From Solirubrobacterales bacterium (GTDB lineage: Bacteria > Actinomycetota > Thermoleophilia > Solirubrobacterales > Solirubrobacteraceae), in assembly GCA_027451345.1 (NCBI GenBank), contig DAIDJO010000074.1, forward strand, positions 1 through 42,932: a stretch of 42,932 bases of DNA. Reading direction: 5' to 3'. The position numbers were made by a program, and so were the translations under genes. The notes beneath the pieces are model-generated. The model was not told the DNA's origin, did no database searches, and worked only from the letters and a program-made list of their open reading frames with translations. Numbering within the stretch: position 1 is the first letter of the stretch; each line of letters opens with the position of its first letter. Positions 34,160-42,409 of the stretch are shown here, piece after piece.

Positions 34160-35116
34160 TCAGCTCCTGTTCGCCGCATTGCCGAGGTTGATCGACAGCA
34201 TCGGTCCGGTCAGTGGCGCGGGATGCGGCTCCCTCGCCCCCAGCCGGATCGCGGTGCCCAGCACGTTCATGGTCACGTGAAAGTAGTGGTAGCGGTAGCC
34301 GCCCGCCTGCTCGTACTCGTAATGCTCGATGGTGTGGCGCAGCATCGAGATCACGATGTTGTTGGCCTGCACGGCGTTGCCCTGGCGGCGGACCTCGAGC
34401 ATGGCGCGATTGCGGGCGTCATAGACACCCTGGGCGATCTCCGTGATCTCGGTGTTCAGACCGCGGGCGCCCCCGCCGAGCAGGCCACCGGAGTTCATCA
34501 CCCAGCTCGAGCCCATCCCCAGCTGCACGGACAGGACGGTCGTGTGGCCCACGACGCCACGGACCTCCGCGCCGATCCGGCGCAGCTTGTCGACCTCCTG
34601 GCCCGAGAGCGTGCACAGGCCGACCGGCCGGTCGGCCCGGCGCGGCACCGTGGTATCGCGGACGGCGGTGCCGAAGACGACCAGCTCGATGTTGTTCGGG
34701 TCACCGACGCCCCCGGCGTTCATCTCGATCCCGATCACGCTGTCGGCGCCCGCCAGCTCCGCCTCCTGGCGCAGACGGCCGAAGGCGCGGTCGCGAGCGA
34801 GGTTCCAGGGCTCGGCGAGCGCCGGGAGCTCACCCGAGCGGTAGTACGCGCCCTGGTTGCCCAACCAGCCGTGCTGAACGACCGAGGAGCCCATCACCTG
34901 GGCGACGGGTTGCAGGCCGGATGCCTGCGCCAGGGCGTACTCCTTGGCGCTCAGGTCGCTCGTGAAGAAGGGGGTGCCGGCCTTGCCGATGCGCCTCAGG
35001 CGGTCCTCCGCCCCGAGCGGGATCCCGCCCTGGCGGATCCGTTCGAGGTCGACCTCGGCCGCGCGCCGTTCCTCCTCGGTCGGGGGCTGCGGGCGGTTCC
35101 TGCCGAAACTGGGCAT
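34160..35116 (-). CDS. YbjQ-like double-domain protein, paralogue of the next gene
   Basis: A 318-aa protein from ATG 35116. A polar N-terminal stretch (MPSFGRNRPQPPTEEERRAA, then the basic LRRIG region) precedes the first YbjQ-like domain (FFTSDLSAKEYALAQASGLQ, VAQVMGSSVVQHG, AFGRLRQEAELAGADSVIGI). The second domain (VGLCTLSGQEVDKLRRIGAE, VRGVVGHTTVLSV, then NAVQANNIVISM) is much more divergent and has lost FTSDLS. It ends LTGPMLSINLGNA, like ITPMLDLND in the paralogue. The two genes are 5 nt apart and thus probably a translationally linked pair. Function unknown. Confidence 0.87.
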   Translation of the reverse strand: MPSFGRNRPQPPTEEERRAAEVDLERIRQGGIPLGAEDRLRRIGKAGTPFFTSDLSAKEYALAQASGLQPVAQVMGSSVVQHGWLGNQGAYYRSGELPALAEPWNLARDRAFGRLRQEAELAGADSVIGIEMNAGGVGDPNNIELVVFGTAVRDTTVPRRADRPVGLCTLSGQEVDKLRRIGAEVRGVVGHTTVLSVQLGMGSSWVMNSGGLLGGGARGLNTEITEIAQGVYDARNRAMLEVRRQGNAVQANNIVISMLRHTIEHYEYEQAGGYRYHYFHVTMNVLGTAIRLGAREPHPAPLTGPMLSINLGNAANRS

Positions 35117-35269
35117 GAGGGGATCCTCCCACAGTCCGGAGGCCGGCGTGCGGCGGCTCATCGTCACCCCTGGCCGCGCCCCCACCGCGCGGCCGGACGG
35201 TGAGTTTCGGGCGGTCTTTGCGAAGATCGGCGCGGGGGCGGGCCGCGTTCGTCCGCGCGGTTCGCTTGC

Positions 35270-36064
35270 ATGGCTTCGATGCACGAGACGACCCCCCAGG
35301 TGTTCCTGGTCGCCCGCCCCGCGGTGGCGGCCGACGGGATGCGCGCGTACCTCGAATCGGTCGGGGGGGCGTCGTGGCTCGACATGCGCGAGGAGGCCCG
35401 CGAACAGCTCAACGACGGCGAGCTGCTCGCGGAGTTCGGCGGACGGATGTGCTACCGCAGCTGGGAGCCCGGGCTCAACCCGAACGTGACCCGCATCCGC
35501 ACGGATCGGCGGGAGTACTTTGCCAACGTCCTGCGCAGCGCGCACGGGAGCGTCGTCGAGCACGCCAACTACAGCTTTGCGTTCCGGAACGTCAGTCGCG
35601 TGTTCACCCACGAGCTGATCCGCCACCGGGCGGGCTCGGCCTTCAGCCAGGAGAGCCTGCGCTACGTGCGGCTCACCGACATCGGGTTCCGGGTCGCCCC
35701 CGCGCTCGAGCCGCTGCGGGAGCAGGTGATCAGCCTGGTCGAACAGCTCGAGGAGTTCCAGCGCAGCGCCGCCGAGCAGCTCGGTGTCGACGATGACGGC
35801 GTGCCGTTCCACGTCAAGAAGGAGATCACCTCGGCGCTGCGTCGCCTCGCCCCCGACGGGCTCAGCACGGACATCCTGTGGACGGCGAACGTGCGCACCC
35901 TCCGGCACGTCATCGAGATGCGCACCGCGGAGGGCGCGGAGGAGGAGCTGCGGCTCGTCTTCGACCTCGTCGCCGAGATCATGCAGGCGGAGGCGCCGAA
36001 CCTCTTCCAGGACTTCCGCCGGACCGAGGACGGATCCTGGGTCCCGGAGTGGCGCAAGGTCTGA
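35270..36064 (+). CDS. thyX: Flavin-dependent thymidylate synthase
   Basis: Makes dTMP from dUMP with FAD and methylene-tetrahydrofolate. 264 aa from ATG 35270 (35279 is an alternative). The ThyX signature is RHRAGSAFSQESLRY at residues 118-132, matching RHRxxSxxxxSxRY. HGSVVEHANYSFAFRNVSRV (dUMP/FAD site) precedes it, and LRHVIEMRTAEGAEEELRLV follows. The family ranges from about 220 to 270 aa, so it is complete. Divergent from the YbjQ pair. No thyA or folA is seen nearby. Confidence 0.96.
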   Translation: MASMHETTPQVFLVARPAVAADGMRAYLESVGGASWLDMREEAREQLNDGELLAEFGGRMCYRSWEPGLNPNVTRIRTDRREYFANVLRSAHGSVVEHANYSFAFRNVSRVFTHELIRHRAGSAFSQESLRYVRLTDIGFRVAPALEPLREQVISLVEQLEEFQRSAAEQLGVDDDGVPFHVKKEITSALRRLAPDGLSTDILWTANVRTLRHVIEMRTAEGAEEELRLVFDLVAEIMQAEAPNLFQDFRRTEDGSWVPEWRKV

Positions 36065-36130
36065 GCGCGAGCGCGCGCTGGACCGGGCGCCCCACGTGCC
36101 CGCACCCGGCGGCGCTCGCGACGCCGGATC

Positions 36131-37687
36131 TCAGAACAGGCCGGTGAGCGCCGCCCCGGCGTGGGAGGCGAAGTGGAAGAGCGGCCCCGGGATCACCCCG
36201 AAGAAGATCGTGGCCGCGGCGAAGACGACGCCGACCGCGACGACCTCGGGGTAGGGCAGCCTGTCGAGCTCAGGCGAGCCGCCCGCGACCGGCGCGACGT
36301 TCCCCGGCAGGGTCGGGCCGGTGGCGGCGCCCACCCCTTCGGGGGACATCCACACGGCGGCGACGACGCGCAGGTAGTACCCGAGCGAGATCATCGCGCC
36401 GACGACGAGCACGATGGCCAGCCAGCCGTAGCCGCCGTTGACGAGCGCGTCGATCAGGCGGAACTTGCCGATGAAGCCGACCGTGCCGGGCACACCGGCG
36501 AGGGCGAGCATCGCGATCGTGATCGACCAGGCGAGGGCCGGTGAGCGCCTCCCGAGCCCGGACAGGCCGCCGATGCGGTCGTCACCGCTGGCCGCCTCCT
36601 GGTGCTGGACCACGGCGAACGCGGCCAGGTTCATCAGGAGGTAGGCGACGATGTAGAACACGGTCGAGGAGACGCCGAGCCTCGTGCCGACGACGACCCC
36701 GGAGAGCATGTATCCGGCCTGGGCGACGCCCGAGTAGCCGAGCAGTCGCTTCAGCGACGTCTGCCCGAGGGCGCCGACGTTGCCGATCAGCATCGTGGCG
36801 GTGGCCAGGGTGGCGAGCGCGGGGGCCCACGTCGTCTGCTCGGAGATGACCGCCACGTCGAAGAAGCGCAGGAAGACGGCGAGCGCGGCGGCCTTGGTCG
36901 CGGTCGCCATGAAGGCGGTGATCGGGGTGGGGGCGCCCTCGTACACGTCGGGCGTCCACTGGTGGAACGGCGCGACCGACGCCTTGAAGGCGAACCCGAC
37001 GACGACGAGCGCGATGCCGCTCAGCAGCAGCGGGTCGCCGAGCAGGGTCCCGTTCGCACCGCCGCCCGCGAGCACCCGGGCGATCTGATCGAACCCGGTT
37101 TGGCCGGTGGCTCCGTAGATCATCGCCAGCCCGTAGACGAGGGTGGCGGAGCCGACCGATCCGATGATCAGGTACTTCAGACCGGACTCGAGCGAGCCCT
37201 CGCGGCGGTACTCCGAGGCGCACAGGACGTAGAGCGGGATCGACAGGAGCTCGAGTCCGATGAAGAGCGTGATCAGATCCTGGGCGGAGATGAGCACGGC
37301 CATGCCCATGACGCTGAAGAGCAACAGGCCGTGGAACTCGCCGTGGCCGGCCTCGCGCGGCGCCTCGGCGCGCAGGGAGAGCAGCACGGCGGCGGCGGCG
37401 GACACGGCGCAGACGAGATCCACGATCAGCCCGAGGTCGTCCATCCGCAGCGCGCCGGCGACGATCGTCTGGGCATGGGGGAACCGCCAGATCTCGGTGC
37501 CGACCGCCCCCGCGAGCGTGACGAGCGAGAGGACCGGGATCACCCTCCTGCGCAGCTGCGCCTGGCCGGCCAGGCCGGCGAGCAGCACGACGATCGCCCC
37601 CACGGCGAGCACGACGATGGGCGAGAGCTCGGCCCAATCGATGTGCGGGCCCTTGACGTGCGCGGTGGCGAGGATCAGTGAGCTCAT
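36131..37687 (-). CDS. nuoN: NADH-quinone oxidoreductase subunit N
   Basis: Antiporter-like proton-channel subunit of complex I, 518 aa with about 14 helices. Start ATG 37687 overlaps the nuoM stop by 4 nt; the longer open frame above it is not protein-like. Motifs: LFIGLELLSIPLYVLCASEY (channel Glu), FAFKASVAPFHQWTPDVYEG (channel Lys), TPITAFMATATKAAALAVFL, LKRLLGYSGVAQAGYML and VPGTVGFIGKFRLIDALVNG. Last gene of the visible nuo run; only 66 nt separate its end from the convergent thyX. Confidence 0.97.
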   Translation of the reverse strand: MSSLILATAHVKGPHIDWAELSPIVVLAVGAIVVLLAGLAGQAQLRRRVIPVLSLVTLAGAVGTEIWRFPHAQTIVAGALRMDDLGLIVDLVCAVSAAAAVLLSLRAEAPREAGHGEFHGLLLFSVMGMAVLISAQDLITLFIGLELLSIPLYVLCASEYRREGSLESGLKYLIIGSVGSATLVYGLAMIYGATGQTGFDQIARVLAGGGANGTLLGDPLLLSGIALVVVGFAFKASVAPFHQWTPDVYEGAPTPITAFMATATKAAALAVFLRFFDVAVISEQTTWAPALATLATATMLIGNVGALGQTSLKRLLGYSGVAQAGYMLSGVVVGTRLGVSSTVFYIVAYLLMNLAAFAVVQHQEAASGDDRIGGLSGLGRRSPALAWSITIAMLALAGVPGTVGFIGKFRLIDALVNGGYGWLAIVLVVGAMISLGYYLRVVAAVWMSPEGVGAATGPTLPGNVAPVAGGSPELDRLPYPEVVAVGVVFAAATIFFGVIPGPLFHFASHAGAALTGLF

Positions 37688-39336
37688 GAGTGAAGGGTGC
37701 GGTGGGTCGAGGTCGTGCGGTAGGTGTAGACGCGCCGCGGCTTCTGCGGGGAGTAGGCGAGCTGGCGCAGCGGCGGGTAGGCCCACCAGCCGGTGAGCTC
37801 CGCGGACTGCGCGCTCGGGAGCGAGGGGGAGGCGTTCCCGCCCGGCTGCGCGGCGGCATAGGTCGAGAGCCGCATCGAGCCCTCCGACTTGCTCAGCCCG
37901 AACTGCGGGAAGAAGGCGAGCGCCAGGATGATCAGGCAGAGCGGAACGATGGCCACCGCCTCGGCGCGGCTGATCTCCAGCGACACCACCCGCCCCCCGA
38001 CGCGGTTGTGCATCGCGCGGATGAACAGCCGCAGCGCGTAGAAGGACGCGCCGACGACGGCGACCGACGCGATCAGCGCGATCGCGATGTGCGAGTCGAA
38101 CGTGCCGAGGAGGATCATGAACTCGCCGATGAAGTTCGACGAGCCCGGCATCGCGAGGTTCGCGAGCGTCACGATCAAGAACAGCGTCGCCAGCACCGGG
38201 GCGCGGAACGCGATCCCGCCCATGTCCTCGAGGCGCTCGCTGCCGCCGGCACGGGCCGCGAGCGCCGCGACGACGAAGAACGAGGCGGCCGTGACGACGC
38301 CGTGGTTGAGCATCTGCAGCAGCGCACCCTGACCGCCCTGCGGGGTGAGCGAGAAGATCCCGAGCAGGATGAAGCCCATCTGGGCGACGCTCGAGTAGGC
38401 GATGACGAGACGCGCGTCGCCGGTCGTGAAGGCCATCGCCGTGCCCCACATGATCGAGACGAGGGCGATGATCAGCATCAGCACCTGGAAGTGGTGCGCG
38501 GCGTGCGGGAAGAGCGGCAGGACGATCTGCAGGAACCCGTAGCTGGCGACCTTCGCCACGACCCCGGAGAACACGGCGACGGCCGGGATCGGCATCGACT
38601 TGTAGGCGTCGGCCAGCCAACCGTGGAACGGGGTGATCGGCATCTTCACCAGGAAGGCGAGGGCGAAGGCGAGGAAGATCCAGTTCTCGTCGGTGCGCGA
38701 GAGCGGAAGATGCTGCAGCGCGCTGAAGGTGAAGTTGAGCGCCGTGCCGTGATCCCCGGAGGCGATGACGCCCGTGGCGACGGCGGCGGCGAGCATCAGG
38801 AACGAGCCGACCATCGTGTAGATGACCATCTTGATCGTGGCCCGCACGCGCTCGCCGGTGCCCCAGGAGCCGACCAGGAAGTAGAACGGGATCAGCATCA
38901 GATCGAAGAACGCCACGAACAGCATCAGGTCCTGGGCGAGGAACGCGCCGAGCACGGCGCTCTCGGCAAGCCCGAACCAGAAGTAGTAGGTGTGAGGGCG
39001 GTCGACCTCACGCATCGCCGACCACGCCAGCGAGACGGTGAACAGCACGGTGGTGAGCAGGACGAGCGCCAGGTTCAGGCCGTTGATGCCGAGCTTGTAG
39101 TGAATCCCCAGCGCGCCGATCCAGACCTGGTCGGTGACGAACTGCAGCCCCGGGAAGTGCGAGTTGAAGTCGACGACGAAGGTGACGGCGACGGCGACGG
39201 GCAGCAGGCTGGCGACGGCGGCCGCGCGGCCGACGGCCCGGGCGGGCAGCGCGTTGACGATCAGGGCGAGCGCCAGCGGCAGCCAGATCAGGATCGACAG
39301 CGTGAACGGCGCGGAGGAGGGGTGGGCGAGGTGCAC
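37684..39336 (-). CDS. nuoM: NADH-quinone oxidoreductase subunit M with C-terminal tail
   Basis: Antiporter-like subunit of complex I, 550 aa. Channel motifs: FFDLMLIPFYFLVGSWGTGE (Glu replaced by Asp in DLM), FLVKMPITPFHGWLADAYKS (Lys), VFSGVVAKVASYGFLQIVLP, ARLVIAYSSVAQMGFILLGI and PGSSNFIGEFMILLGTFDSH. The membrane part ends near residue 483; the remaining 65 residues (from SEGSMRLSTYAAAQPGGNAS to the end) are polar, Pro/Ser-rich and unlike the usual short end. Start 13 nt after the nuoL stop. Confidence 0.97.
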   Translation of the reverse strand: MHLAHPSSAPFTLSILIWLPLALALIVNALPARAVGRAAAVASLLPVAVAVTFVVDFNSHFPGLQFVTDQVWIGALGIHYKLGINGLNLALVLLTTVLFTVSLAWSAMREVDRPHTYYFWFGLAESAVLGAFLAQDLMLFVAFFDLMLIPFYFLVGSWGTGERVRATIKMVIYTMVGSFLMLAAAVATGVIASGDHGTALNFTFSALQHLPLSRTDENWIFLAFALAFLVKMPITPFHGWLADAYKSMPIPAVAVFSGVVAKVASYGFLQIVLPLFPHAAHHFQVLMLIIALVSIMWGTAMAFTTGDARLVIAYSSVAQMGFILLGIFSLTPQGGQGALLQMLNHGVVTAASFFVVAALAARAGGSERLEDMGGIAFRAPVLATLFLIVTLANLAMPGSSNFIGEFMILLGTFDSHIAIALIASVAVVGASFYALRLFIRAMHNRVGGRVVSLEISRAEAVAIVPLCLIILALAFFPQFGLSKSEGSMRLSTYAAAQPGGNASPSLPSAQSAELTGWWAYPPLRQLAYSPQKPRRVYTYRTTSTHRTLHS

Positions 39337-39349
39337 GGGGTCGGTCGGC

Positions 39350-41365
39350 TCAGGTCGAGGAGATCAGGAAGTAGAGGACCACGGCGGAGAGCCCGAGGAT
39401 CACGGCGGCGGCGTACAGCCGCAGCACCCCGGTCTGCGCCCGGCGGACGGCGGCCGACCCGGAGCGGACCGCGGCGGTGACCCCGCCGGTGACGCCGCCG
39501 GCGATGACGATGCGCTCGAGCACCGTCTCCACGAACCGGCCGATGGCCAGCGCGGGCCGGACGACGAGCACGTCGATGAGCTCGTCGAAGTACCACTTGT
39601 TGACGAGGAACCGATGCAGCCAGGGCAGCGCGGCCTGGAACCGCGCGGCGGTGCCGGGGCGGCGGACGTAGACGCTGTAGGCGAGCGTGATCCCCACCAG
39701 GCCGATCACGGCGCCGATGATCAGCCCGATCCAGGCGGTCCCGTTCGACGGTTCGTGCGCGGCCGAGGCGAGCGGAGCGTCGGCGAGCGAGGAGCCGAGG
39801 AACGTGGTGATCACGTGGCTGACGCCGGGGAGCTGGATGAACCCGCCGACGATCGCGAGCAGGGCGAGCAGCCCCATCGCGATCTTCATCGCGGGCTCGC
39901 GCTCGGCGATCACGTGCTCGGGCCCGGGGAACCCGACCTCCATGTCCTCCTCCTCGCCCGTGGCGGGGTTGGTCGGGACCTCGGCGTGGGCGATGTGGCC
40001 GTGCTCGAGCTCGCGCGCCTCGGGCGAGGGCTCCCCGAAGAAGGCGCGGAAGATCATGCGGAACGTGTAGAGCCCGGTGAGCAGCGCCCCGAGGTACCCG
40101 AGGATCCCGAGCACCTCGTAGATGCCGCCTCGGTTGTTGACGTAGGCGATGATGGCGTCCTTGGAGAGCCAGCCGGAGAACGGCGGAATCCCGGAGAGCG
40201 CCAGGCCCCCGACGAGGAAGCAGCCGAAGGTGAAGGGCATGGCCCGGCGGAACCCGCTCATGCGATCGAGCGACTGGTTGCCGGCCATGGCGCCGATGAT
40301 CGAGCCGGCCGCCATAAAGAGGAGCGCCTTGAAGAAGGCGTGCGTCATCAGGTGGAAGAGCGCGGCCGAGTAGGCGCCGGCCGAGGCGCCCATGATCATG
40401 TAACCGATCTGGGACATCGTCGAGTAGGCGATCACCCGCTTGATGTCGGTGACGACGAGGGCGATCGTGCCCGCGATCAGCAGGGTGAGGCAGCCGATGA
40501 TGGCCCCCACCTCGCCGGCCGTCGGGGCGAGCTGGAAGAGCGGGTGCAGGCGCACGATCAGGTAGACGCCGGCCGTCACCATGGTGGCGGCGTGGATCAG
40601 CGAGGAGACGGGCGTCGGACCCTCCATGGCGTCGGGCAGCCAGGTGTGCAGCGGCACCTGCGCCGACTTGGCGAACGCGCCGACGAGGAAGAGCAGGCAG
40701 CCCGCGACGAGGTCGGTCGAGTCGGTGTGGAAGACGTGCGGGGTCGCGGCGAAGCTGCCGAGGAACGACACGGTGTGCGTGTGGCGGAAGATGAAGAAGG
40801 TGCCGAGCACCAGGCCGACGTCCCCGAGCACGTTGATCACGAACGCCTTGATGCCCGCGCCGGTGGCGGTCGTGCGGCGGTACCAGAAGGAGATGAGCAG
40901 GTAGGACGCGGCGCCGACGAACGCCCAGCCGATGATCAGCATCACGAAGTTGCCGCCGAGGACCAGGATGAGCATCGAGAGGACGAAGTAGTTCAGGTAG
41001 GCGAAGTACCTCGAGTAGCCCTCGTCCGAGCGCATGTAGGCCGTCGAATAGAGGTGGATCAGCGTCGAGACGCCGGTCACCACGAGCATCATGAAGACGG
41101 AGATGGGGTCGACGAGGATCTGCAGCCGGGCGTCCACACCCGCGCTGACGTCGTAGCTCCACAGGCTCGAGACGACCTCACGGTGCGTGCCGGCGCGGCC
41201 GAGCAGCGCGATCAGCGCGCCGACCGCGCACACGAAGGCCAGTCCGATTGCGGCGGTTCCAATCACGCCGGCCGCCCTGCTGTAGGTCCGGAAGCCGAGG
41301 CCGATCGTGATCGTGCCCAGCAGCGGGAACAGCAGGACGAGCCAGCCCCAGGTAGTCGGGCTCAT
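39350..41365 (-). CDS. nuoL: NADH-quinone oxidoreductase subunit L
   Basis: Largest antiporter-like subunit of complex I, 671 aa. Motifs in order: GWAFVGAASYLLISFWYRR, FLVGAFAKSAQVPLHTWLPD, MEGPTPVSSLIHAATMVTAG, DIKRVIAYSTMSQIGYMIMG, LTHAFFKALLFMAAGSIIGA and FSGWLSKDAIIAYVNN. A long hydrophilic insert, about residues 445-495 (HGHIAHAEVPTNPATGEEED and after), stands between late helices. The C-terminal region, with the lateral helix, ends in a final membrane segment (AVILGLSAVVLYFLISST). 4-nt overlap with nuoK. Confidence 0.97.
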   Translation of the reverse strand: MSPTTWGWLVLLFPLLGTITIGLGFRTYSRAAGVIGTAAIGLAFVCAVGALIALLGRAGTHREVVSSLWSYDVSAGVDARLQILVDPISVFMMLVVTGVSTLIHLYSTAYMRSDEGYSRYFAYLNYFVLSMLILVLGGNFVMLIIGWAFVGAASYLLISFWYRRTTATGAGIKAFVINVLGDVGLVLGTFFIFRHTHTVSFLGSFAATPHVFHTDSTDLVAGCLLFLVGAFAKSAQVPLHTWLPDAMEGPTPVSSLIHAATMVTAGVYLIVRLHPLFQLAPTAGEVGAIIGCLTLLIAGTIALVVTDIKRVIAYSTMSQIGYMIMGASAGAYSAALFHLMTHAFFKALLFMAAGSIIGAMAGNQSLDRMSGFRRAMPFTFGCFLVGGLALSGIPPFSGWLSKDAIIAYVNNRGGIYEVLGILGYLGALLTGLYTFRMIFRAFFGEPSPEARELEHGHIAHAEVPTNPATGEEEDMEVGFPGPEHVIAEREPAMKIAMGLLALLAIVGGFIQLPGVSHVITTFLGSSLADAPLASAAHEPSNGTAWIGLIIGAVIGLVGITLAYSVYVRRPGTAARFQAALPWLHRFLVNKWYFDELIDVLVVRPALAIGRFVETVLERIVIAGGVTGGVTAAVRSGSAAVRRAQTGVLRLYAAAVILGLSAVVLYFLISST

Positions 41366-41661
41366 CCGTTCAGCTCACGCAGTTCGTCGACATCGATAGG
41401 CAGGTTGCGGCGACTGATCGCCACCAGGAGGCCGAGGCCCACCGTCACCTCGCAGGCGGCCACCACCATCACGATCAGCGCGAAGATCTGGCCGGCCTCG
41501 CCGCCGTGCATGCGGGCGAAGGTGACGAGGGCGAGGTTGGCGGCGTTGAGCATCAGCTCGAGGCAGAGCAGGATCACGAGGGGATTGCGCCGCACGAGCA
41601 CGCCACCGGCGCCGATGCAGAAGATCAGAACCGAGACGGCGAGATACCAGCCGAGCGCCAT
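41362..41661 (-). CDS. nuoK: NADH-quinone oxidoreductase subunit K
   Basis: A 99-aa three-helix membrane subunit of complex I. It has the conserved LLCLELMLNAANLALVTFAR with the channel Glu, and IFALIVMVVAACEVTVGLGL with the second Glu. The end IDVDELRELNG is typical. Overlaps nuoJ by 1 nt and nuoL by 4 nt. Confidence 0.98.
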   Translation of the reverse strand: MALGWYLAVSVLIFCIGAGGVLVRRNPLVILLCLELMLNAANLALVTFARMHGGEAGQIFALIVMVVAACEVTVGLGLLVAISRRNLPIDVDELRELNG

Positions 41662-42392
41662 CAGCTCCGCTCCCCGTCGGCGTTGCCGCCGTCCTTGGTG
41701 TCGTGCGTGCCCACGACCGTCGCCGTCATCTCGCGGTCGGCCGGTTCGCCGCCGAGAACCTCGATGACGCCACCGTGGGCCTGCTCGAGCTGCTCGCGCA
41801 CGCGGCGCACGCCCGCAGCCTCGGCGAGCGTGCCGGTGAAGGCCGGCCGGGGCTGGGAGAACAGCGTCGCGAGGTCGCTCCCGCTCTCCTCGAGTCCGCG
41901 GCGGCGGCGCGCGAGCACGACCGCGCCCACCGCGGCGACGAGCAGCAGCAGCGAGGCCACCTCGAACGCGAACAGATAATCGGTGAGGAAGAGGCGCCCG
42001 ATGTGCTCGGGGTCGCCGAAGCCGAGGGTGTACGGGGCGCCCTTGCCGTGGATGCCGGAGAGCGCCGTGCCGAGCATGGCGATGAAGAGCTCGACGGCGA
42101 GCGCGATGGCGAAGAGGGGGCCGAGGATGCGCAGCGAGCTCCCCGCCGCGACCTCATCGCCTCCGCCCACGTAGGCGACGACGAACACGTAGAGCACCAT
42201 GACCGCGCCGGCGTAGACGACGACCTGCGCCGCCGCGACGAACTCGGCGCGGAGGAGCAGGAAGAGCGCGGCGAGGGCGACGAGGTGGCAGACGAGCGAG
42301 AGCACCGCGTAGAGCGGGTTGCGCAGGACGACGACGCCGATCGCGCCCGCGAGCGCGACGATGGCACTGAGGAAGAAGAGGACGGCGGACAT
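41661..42392 (-). CDS. nuoJ: NADH-quinone oxidoreductase subunit J with long tail
   Basis: A membrane subunit of complex I, 243 aa from ATG 42392. The five-helix core covers residues 1-165, with NPLYAVLSLVCHLVALAALF, AQVVVYAGAVMVLYVFVVAY (pi-bulge helix) and the last helix before ARRRRGLEE. A hydrophilic tail of about 75 residues follows (AGVRRVREQLEQAHGGVIEV and a charged end), longer than in most NuoJ. nuoI ends 17 nt upstream. Confidence 0.96.
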   Translation of the reverse strand: MSAVLFFLSAIVALAGAIGVVVLRNPLYAVLSLVCHLVALAALFLLLRAEFVAAAQVVVYAGAVMVLYVFVVAYVGGGDEVAAGSSLRILGPLFAIALAVELFIAMLGTALSGIHGKGAPYTLGFGDPEHIGRLFLTDYLFAFEVASLLLLVAAVGAVVLARRRRGLEESGSDLATLFSQPRPAFTGTLAEAAGVRRVREQLEQAHGGVIEVLGGEPADREMTATVVGTHDTKDGGNADGERS

Positions 42393-42409
42393 GGCTGACC
42401 GGGCGGGCC

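Noticed and set aside
37688..38620. Extension of the nuoN frame upstream into nuoM
   Set aside because: nuoM motifs occupy another frame there; ATG 37687 with a 4-nt overlap is the normal arrangement.
37690..41767. Long plus-strand frames opposite nuoM, nuoL and nuoK
   Set aside because: Made almost only of charged residues (Glu, Arg, Asp, His, Gly); antisense shadow of membrane-protein genes.
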